A DNA stretch of 64,000 bases from Rhinopomastus cyanomelas. Lineage: Eukaryota; Chordata; Aves; Bucerotiformes; Rhinopomastidae. Made by a program: the position numbers and the translations under genes. The stretch covers positions 520,278 through 584,277 of the forward strand of contig VXBP01002343.1 of assembly GCA_013400115.1 (NCBI GenBank). Direction: 5' to 3'. Each line of letters opens with the position of its first letter. Positions within the stretch are counted from its first letter, which is position 1. A model generated the notes under the pieces. The model saw nothing but the letters and a program-made list of their open reading frames with translations, was not told where the DNA came from and ran no database searches. Of the stretch, positions 57,716 through 64,000 are shown in pieces.

Positions 57716-58238
57716 CTGCACCGTTTGAGGCCACATCTTGAGTACTGTGTCCAATTTTGGTCACCTCAGTACAAGAGAGGTGTGGAGGTGCTGGAGGAGG
57801 TGCAGAGGAGGGCAGCTAACCTGGTGAAGGGACTTGAGAATAAATCTTGGGAGGAGAGACTGAAAGAGCTGGGGCTGTTTAGTTTGAAGAAGAAGAGGCT
57901 GAGAGGAGACCTCATCACTCTCTACAACTACCTGAAAGGATGTTGTGGAGAGGTTGGTCCTGGTCTCTTCTCACAATCAATTAGTGATAGATGAAGAGGG
58001 AATGGGTTCAAGTTACAACAGGGTAGGTTTCAACTAGAAAAAACATGTCATAGAAAAGGTGGTCAGGCACTGGAATGGGCTTCCCAGGTAGGTGGTTGAG
58101 TCGCCATCCCTGGACGTGTTTAATGATCCATTTGGATGAGGTGTTGAGGGATGTGTTTTAGGGATGCACTTGTAAGGTAGGGTAGAGAGGTGGACTTGGT
58201 GATCTGGGTCTTTTCCAACCAGGGTGATTCTGTGATTT
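57716..58238 (+). mobile_element. CR1 LINE, last ~520 bp
   Basis: The frame 57725-57994 (90 codons) reads a clean piece of CR1 reverse transcriptase: [20 protein letters not shown], then [20 protein letters not shown] and [16 protein letters not shown]. The [11 protein letters not shown] motif marks the thumb region. A TGA at 57992 breaks the frame. The sequence then runs into GGAATGGGCTTCCCAGGTAG, GCCATCCCTGGACGTGTTTA and the tail CTTTTCCAACCAGGGTGATT, CTGTGATTTCT. The same subfamily tail is on the deleted copy at 21655-22590. Confidence 0.95.
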
Positions 58239-59835
58239 CTACCTGTACCACCCTGTGGGCCCAGGTGAGGCTGGCCACTGTTGTTTCACTGACTTTTTGT
58301 TTTCTCCTTGCTTGTCTGCCTCTAAACTTTAACTCATCTTGCAGCTTGCAAAGTTCCTTTTCAGTCTATGTGCTAAAATATTTTTAGTCTCCAGAATTAA
58401 CAAACGTGTCAGAAGCTGTGTAATGTCAACACCGAGTAATTACTTAATTAGATAATCATATAAGAAAAGGCATCTAAATTGTTTCTATTGAATTAATGTA
58501 ATGGAAATGGAAACGCGTACATGAAAGACAGTGCTAATGATCATTTGGCTTAGATCTTCACTCATGCAAGGACAATTGCATTACTGCTCTCCGGTTTCTT
58601 CTTCATTCTGAATGTCAGTATTTTAATTATCTTTCCCTAAAAATATAATATCTTCATTATTCCACAGCTTTTCTCCTTAACTCGGTGTATTTCCTTCACT
58701 TCTTTTTCAAATGTTCATCGCACAAACCAGGCTGCATTAACAAAATTTGGAACTCCCCTGGATTATTAATGAAGTAAGGAAATAGGATGTGTTTTATAAA
58801 TAATCTTTGCATCACCTAAAACCATCCAAATTGTTCCATTTTGTGGTCACTTTACCTATGTTTCATGTCATATGAAATATTTAGGAAAAAAATATGTACT
58901 TTTTCAGATAAAAATTAAATGTACTTAGAGAAATGCTGTTCTGAAACAGTGGTTTTCAACGTGCTTTTATAAGTGTGATGAAGTCAAATGTGGTTGTGAT
59001 TTCTTTCTGTGAGAAACGGACCTTCAATATAACATTTATCACATTTTCCTCATCCCCTATTTATTCTAGGCTATAGAAAGTGTTTGAAGGGAAATATTAA
59101 GCCTTGAAAAATCAGTGCTGGATATTGATCTTCATTTTATTGTCTTCAAGATTTTCAAAGGTCGTTTTCCTTATCATATGTTGAGCTTTGGATTAAAGGG
59201 CTTTTTAAAAATGATAATTACTAAGAACATTCCTTTTTTTAGGACTACTGCTCCACTTACATTCTCATTCCAGTCATTTCTGAGTGCTCTCATCTTTGAA
59301 AAAGTAACTGGTGGTTTGTTAAGTCTTTTAGGTGGCTAAGACATTGCTCCTATTTCTGTTTTCTCTTCACCCTTAAGTAACCATATGATGAAATTTGGTA
59401 AAATTAGCTACATCTTCATTTTTTACTTCTCTTTCATTCATTAGAAGTCAAGGATAAGAATGGTCTTTACTTCACTGATGTAGATAAGAACCACTTCTCC
59501 TCAAAAGGAAAGAAGAGAGAGAATACTTTAGTTCTGCTCAACCTCAATTCCCTCTAACCTCAATGACTAATTCACACCACACACACAAGTTCATCCAGTT
59601 TACACTTACTCCACACCAATAACAAACAGTTGCTGAACATAACAGTTTCTGAGTCATCTTGGCTACGCTTCCTTGCACTCCGCCTCTGCTGTGTATTTCA
59701 TTACTGTTGCTGTTCCCATTGTGATTTCTATGGAATCTGATGAACAATCTTTGTTGAGGCTACACGTGCTCTTCACCGACACCATTTTGAGGACAGCCAC
59801 AGCCTGCTGTATCTTACATCTCTTCTGCTCCTTGC
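58239..59835. other. AT-rich unique DNA, candidate conserved element
   Basis: From about 58390 to 58960 the sequence is AT-rich, repeat-free and contains TAATTACTTAATTAGATAAT and GAATTAATGTAATGG, clusters of homeodomain-type ATTA/TAAT cores. No exon-like frame. Confidence 0.45.
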
Positions 59836-60026
59836 AGAATCACAGAATGGTTGAGATTGGAAAGACCATGTGGAGCTCATGTGGTCCAAAGCCCCCTGCT
59901 CAAGAAGGGCCACCTACAGCAGGCTGCACGAGACTGTGTCCAGTCAGTTTTCCAGGTTCTGAATGAAGGAGACTCCACAACTTCCCTGAGCAAACTGTTC
60001 AAGCACTTGGTCATCCTCACAGTAAA
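59836..60026 (-). mobile_element. CR1 3' half, interrupted by another CR1
   Basis: From the plus side: AGAATCACAGAATGGTTGAG, ATTGGAAAGACCATGTGGAG, AAAGCCCCCTGCTCAAGAAG, GGAGACTCCACAACTTCCCT, CAAGCACTTGGTCATCCTCA, CAGTAAA. The order breaks off here and resumes at about 60535, after an inserted CR1. Confidence 0.88.
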
Positions 60027-60034
60027 ACAAAGTG

Positions 60035-60440
60035 AATCATAGAATATCTTAGGTTGGAAAATACCTTTAAAATCACTGAGCCCAATCATTAACTATACAA
60101 AGACCACTGTTAAACCACGCCTCTAAGCTCCATATCTACACAACTTCTAAATACATCCATGGATGGTGATTCAAACACCTACGTGGGCAGCCAGTTCCAA
60201 TGCCTGATGACTCTTTCAATAAAGAAGTTTCTCCTACTGTTTAGCCTAAACTTCCCCTGGTGCAGCTTGAAGCCATTTCCTCTTGTGCTGTCATTTGTTA
60301 CTTGTGAGAAGAGACCAGAGCCCACCTCTCTACGACCTCCTTTCAGGCAGTCACACAGAGCAGTAAGGTCTCCTCTCAGCCTCCTTTTTTTTTTTGGACT
60401 AAATAAACCCCACTCCCTCATCTGCTCCTCATAAGGGTCA
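60035..60440 (-). mobile_element. CR1 inserted into an older CR1
   Basis: From the plus side: AATCATAGAATATCTTAGGT, TGGAAAATACCTTTAAAATC, AGACCACTGTTAAACCACGC, CATCCATGGATGGTGATTCA, GTGGGCAGCCAGTTCCAATG, TCTCCTACTGTTTAGCCTAA, CAGTAAGGTCTCCTCTCAGC. On the minus strand 60179-60421 reads the reverse-transcriptase C-terminus ([22 protein letters not shown]). It interrupts the CR1 at 59836-60026 / 60535-60715. Confidence 0.9.
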
Positions 60441-60534
60441 GAGATAACCTCCTGTGTTTCAGGCTGGACTCACTGCTTCTGATCCTGCCTCCTGGACATC
60501 ACTGGAAAAGGTCTTAATGTTCATTGATGGGATC

Positions 60535-60715
60535 CCTCCTGGACCTTCTTTTCTCCAGGCTGAACAGTCCCAGCTATCCCAGTCTTTCCTTATAGGAGAG
60601 AAGATCTAGTGTCTTGATGTTCTTCATGACTTTTTGTTGGACTCTCCTCTTTTCAAGAGAGACATATGTTTATTTCTCCCTTGAACTGGACACAATGCAT
60701 TGCTTCTCCCAAAAC
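60535..60715 (-). mobile_element. Continuation of the interrupted CR1
   Basis: GGACCTTCTTTTCTCCAGGC, TGAACAGTCCCAGCTATCCC, AGTCTTTCCTTATAGGAGAG, GTCTTGATGTTCTTCATGAC, TTGAACTGGACACAATGCAT. These are the CR1 blocks that should follow the CACAGTAAAGAAG landmark where the 59836-60026 piece ends. About 90 bp of less clear sequence lies between the inserted CR1 and this part. Confidence 0.8.
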
Positions 60716-62061
60716 AAAAGTCCCAACCAACAGGAAACATAAAACTTGTCCCACAGGCTTTCCCCTCCCCCAAAATATGGATATTCACAGAGATGCTAAT
60801 TGGCTCAAACTTCCAGAGGTGGATGAGTTACTGGAGCTGCAGTGAGCTTCTGTCTTCTTGAAGCTTCCTACCAGAGCCCCACTGGGGTCAAGCTACACCA
60901 CCAGTTGTCTAGCACACCCCTAGGGGGTAAATCAGCTCCTTGATCTAATGAATCAGAGTATCTTCTGTTTGCCAGCTTCCCTGTTATTCTTGAATCAGGA
61001 CTGATTTTAAAATATCAGAAAAACTCCCCATTGATTAGAACCTTGACCAGGACCCCTGTGAGTACTACTGCAACTGATTAGCTTAAGCAGAAAATAAGCA
61101 TTCAATTTTCTTAGATGGATTTGAACCAATTTTTCAGTTCATGCAGGATGATGCATTTAGGTGAATTTTTAAATTAATGTTTTCCTCTACTGTTCAGCAA
61201 AGTAAGAGTGGCTGCTGCTCCTTTCATATATTTAGCAGATGCAAGTTACCTAACTCTCCAAAGTCCATTAATAAAAGATATTTTCTCATTTATGATCATG
61301 TCAAAGAGCAAGAATACATGCTTTCCTGTGCTGCTCCATCAGTTATTTCACAGCTAGGGTGGAAAGGTTGCTGCATACAGGGGTCAAAGGATGATTTACT
61401 CCGTGTAGTTAGTACAGCTAACAGAACCCGTGGCTTACTTAGCACAAAGACAGGTAATTGCTAACTCAGAGACAGCGATTTTTCTGAAACTGTGAAGAAA
61501 TGACTCCCCTTTTGGGTGGCCCCCCAAAATCATATTTACAATGAAGGACAGTTCCATTTGAAGAAAGGAGCCAGCATGATCTAGCAGCACGAGGTATTTC
61601 AGTAGCAGTTTGGGGAATTATCAGGTTTCCTGATCACTTTGGGAAATGTGGAAAGTGGATCGTTAGCGAATACACTGACACAACCTCAAAGAGCTCAGCT
61701 GTGAGCTCAGAGAGATGCTGTGAACACCAGCATAGCTTCATTCCAGAGAGTGAGCCACAATCCTTCTCTTCCATGGGCAACACATCTAGAATTCAACCAC
61801 TTCTCTCTCTGTCCTTGTCCTTCATCCAAACTCCTTCTCCAAGAGCTTACACTGGATCATTATTTTGAGGTAAATTACACTGATCCATTGAAGTTTGCAG
61901 CAAAGCACTGCCAGTTGTGTTGAATAGCCTGGACCACACAGAAAACAGTAGTAACTCCCTACTTCTGGTCTTGCTCACCCTGCATGCTTTGAAGTATGAA
62001 AACTGCTCTTCAGGGAAAGAGCCTCCCCAAGAAGATGTTTATTGGAGAAAAATATTTCCTT
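60716..62061. other. Unique sequence, no gene seen
   Basis: No repeat or coding signal recognised. Confidence 0.55.
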
Positions 62062-62112
62062 TCACAGAACCAAAGAATTATTTTGGTTGGAAGAGACCTT
62101 TAAGATCAGATT
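62062..62112 (-). mobile_element. Short CR1 3' tail
   Basis: TTCACAGAACCAAAGAATTA, TTTTGGTTGGAAGAGACCTT, TAAGATCAGATTTGG. About 50 bp of the TTTGGTTGGAA-GACCTTTAAGATC-type CR1 tail. The frame 61917-62120 is partly made of it. Confidence 0.8.
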
Positions 62113-62214
62113 TGGAATGAAGAACAATACACCATAACTAAAGGTGTCAGAGTGAAGACACAGATTTCTTATTACACTGGTAGCCTTTCTTCAGCTGGCT
62201 AACTACACAACTGC

Positions 62215-62826
62215 AGAAGTGACAGCCTGACTCAAACTCACAGTCCAGAAGACCAACTGTATCCTGGGCTACATCAAAAGAAGTGTGGCCAGCATGTCAA
62301 GGGAGATGATCCTACCCTTCTTCTCCACTCTGATGAGACCCCACCTGAAATACTGTGTCTAGCTCTGGTGTCCTCAGCACAGGAAACAAATGGACCTGTT
62401 GGAGTGGGTCCATAGGAGAAATGAAGGAACACCTCTCCTGTGAGGACAGGCAGTGATAGTTGTTCATCCTGGAGAAAAGAGGGCTCCAGGGAGAACTTAC
62501 TGTGGCCTTTCAGTGTTTAAAGAGAGCCTATAAGACTGGGATTGTCTTCTTAGCAGGATCTATTACAGCAGGACGAGGAGTGATGGCTTTAAACTAAAAA
62601 AGGGGAGATTTAAGCTGATATAGAGAAGACATTTTTACAGTCATGGTGGTGAAACACTGGAAAAGGTTCCCCATGGAGGTGGTAGACATCCCAACTCTGG
62701 AATAATTCAAAATCAGGTTGGAGAGGCCTCTGAGCATGGTAATCTAGCTGAAAATATTCCTGCTCATTGCAGGAACTAGATGACCTTTGAAGATCCTTTC
62801 CAACCCAAAGCATTCTATGATTCTAA
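62215..62826 (+). mobile_element. CR1 LINE, last ~610 bp
   Basis: AACTGTATCCTGGGCTACAT, CAAAAGAAGTGTGGCCAGCA, GATGAGACCCCACCTGAAAT, TGGTGTCCTCAGCACAGGAA, GGACCTGTTGGAGTGGGTCC, GAGGTGGTAGACATCCCAAC, GAACTAGATGACCTTTGAAG, ATCCTTTCCAACCCAAAGCA, TTCTATGATTCTA. The reverse-transcriptase frame has several stops. It belongs to the subfamily of the copy at 50832. Confidence 0.93.
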
Positions 62827-64000
62827 AAGAGATTCCTCTGTTTGAACTATTAATTAAGAGTTCTGCCGTTTGAAAACCTTTGTGGATACAGATGTCAGGT
62901 TAATCCATAGGTTTCCTAAATTGGTAGCAGTCTGATTAACAGCACTGCTATTCTTACGTGCTGGCACATTGGATTACTGAAGTAGCCTTAAATAACTGAT
63001 CAGTGAACTACCACGACACCACCCAACATGCACCAGTTTACTTCTCACTGATAAGACTGGTTATGTCTTACCGGATCGATTACTACAGCATTTTCCAGCA
63101 GAAGCCTATCAGAAACTGAAATAAAAGTCTGTCCAACTACAAGCAGGCAGGCTGGGCGATGTGACAAACCTTCTTTCACTGTCATGACTGACCCCCAGAA
63201 CGGCACATGTTCTCAAAAGACAATAAATACAAAGATGAAAGAAGAGATAACAAACAGCAGTGTTTTTCTTATTAGTGCAGTGAAAAACCACTGATGAGAA
63301 CAGACCTCAAAAGCTGCATGAAAGATGAGGAATGAAAAACAGTGTTTAAACAAGTATTGAAAAAACACAGGAATTAAGTAACTTCAGGGCAAAGATCATT
63401 AGTAGCAAATTCAGGGACGATTTTCACACAGACTTTCTCCAGGATGGCAGCTGCCCTCAGGAGCTGATTTAAAGCCTCCTGATTTCAATGGAAAGATTTA
63501 ACCTCCGTGGGCTCGAGATCATTGTAGCTTTTGGCGGAGAGAGTCGCGACTTAAAAGACAGAAAACTTGGCAAATGATAACTGAGGGTGCAGCACATGTA
63601 GGGTCAAAAGACCTAAACTGCTGGACCAGTTCATCCCCAGTGTAATTCCACCATACCCAGAGGATCTGCAGAGTCAGATTTATACTGACTCATGATGCCA
63701 TTTGCCATTTCCAATGAGTTCAGTCTGCAAGTCAGTGTAGAATCTGACCCAGTGGATGCAACTGCACTGTAAAGATAATTTGAGTGCAGTTAATTTGAAT
63801 ACAATGGATGTATTCATTTAAATAATGGCAGGATTTTCTCTTAACACTTTAAAAGGCTGTATTTTATGACTATAACCTCGCAGCTCTGAAATATAGCTCT
63901 CCAATGATATAACTGCAAGATATAACTTTCTTCCCAACAGCTGCTGGTGGGAATTTCACTGTTTCTGAAATAAATATTGTACGCACACATGCCATACATG
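62827..64000. other. Unique sequence, no gene seen
   Basis: Repeat-free. The blocks at 63440-63560 and 63765-63900 are AT-rich and resemble conserved non-coding DNA. The second shares a 23-bp near-identical segment with 27094-27116. No coding signal. Confidence 0.45.

Noticed and set aside
1..64000. CRISPR arrays, bacterial operons, phage or plasmid modules
   Set aside because: No regularly spaced repeats, no ribosome-binding-site-led gene strings and no dense coding. The repeat content is clearly avian nuclear.

Overview
This is a stretch of bird nuclear DNA. It is intergenic or intronic and holds no protein-coding exon that I can support. The bird assignment rests on the repeats. The window is studded with 5'-truncated CR1 LINEs, about 25 pieces on both strands. 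Many end in the diagnostic CR1 tail (a GAGGTCCCTTCCAA-type block followed by ATTCTATG or ATTCTGTG octamers). It also holds two elements that look like avian endogenous-retrovirus solo LTRs, and one tRNA-headed SINE with a CR1-derived tail. Several copies share one young-looking tail (CATTAGGGATTGGAAGGGACC on the minus strand). That may point to a lineage with a large recent CR1 expansion, such as woodpeckers and relatives, but this last step is only a guess.

Layout. 1-10.5 kb: mostly unique sequence with one decayed and one well-preserved CR1. 10.6-13.2 kb: a long minus-strand CR1 and a short plus-strand CR1. 17-22.6 kb: a dense cluster of old CR1 pieces, including an internally deleted copy (21655-22590) that keeps the endonuclease part of ORF2 joined to the 3' end. 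26.0-26.6 kb: a CR1 tail and then the SINE (26368-26547), which I regard as the most notable element. 26.6-29.3 kb: unique AT-rich DNA that looks like conserved non-coding sequence. 29.3-34.7 kb: six CR1 copies. 35.4-36.7 kb: a probable solo LTR, plus orientation. 38.1-44.4 kb: CR1 tails and longer CR1 copies. 44.9-46.0 kb: a second solo LTR, minus orientation, with a recognisable avian LTR sequence. 46-56 kb: mainly unique DNA with two small CR1 pieces, a CTCF-like site and a small CpG cluster. 56.1-62.8 kb: more CR1, including one copy inserted into another. 62.8-64 kb: unique.

Function. No genes act together here. The readable biology is retrotransposition history (CR1 reverse transcriptase mobilising itself and a tRNA-derived SINE in trans; ERV insertion followed by LTR-LTR recombination). 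A few unique segments could be regulatory. All open reading frames over 100 codons are explained by CR1 ORF2 remnants, by LTR sequence, or by chance in 64 kb read in six frames. All family assignments come from reading by eye. Repeat boundaries are good to roughly 10-30 bases unless stated.
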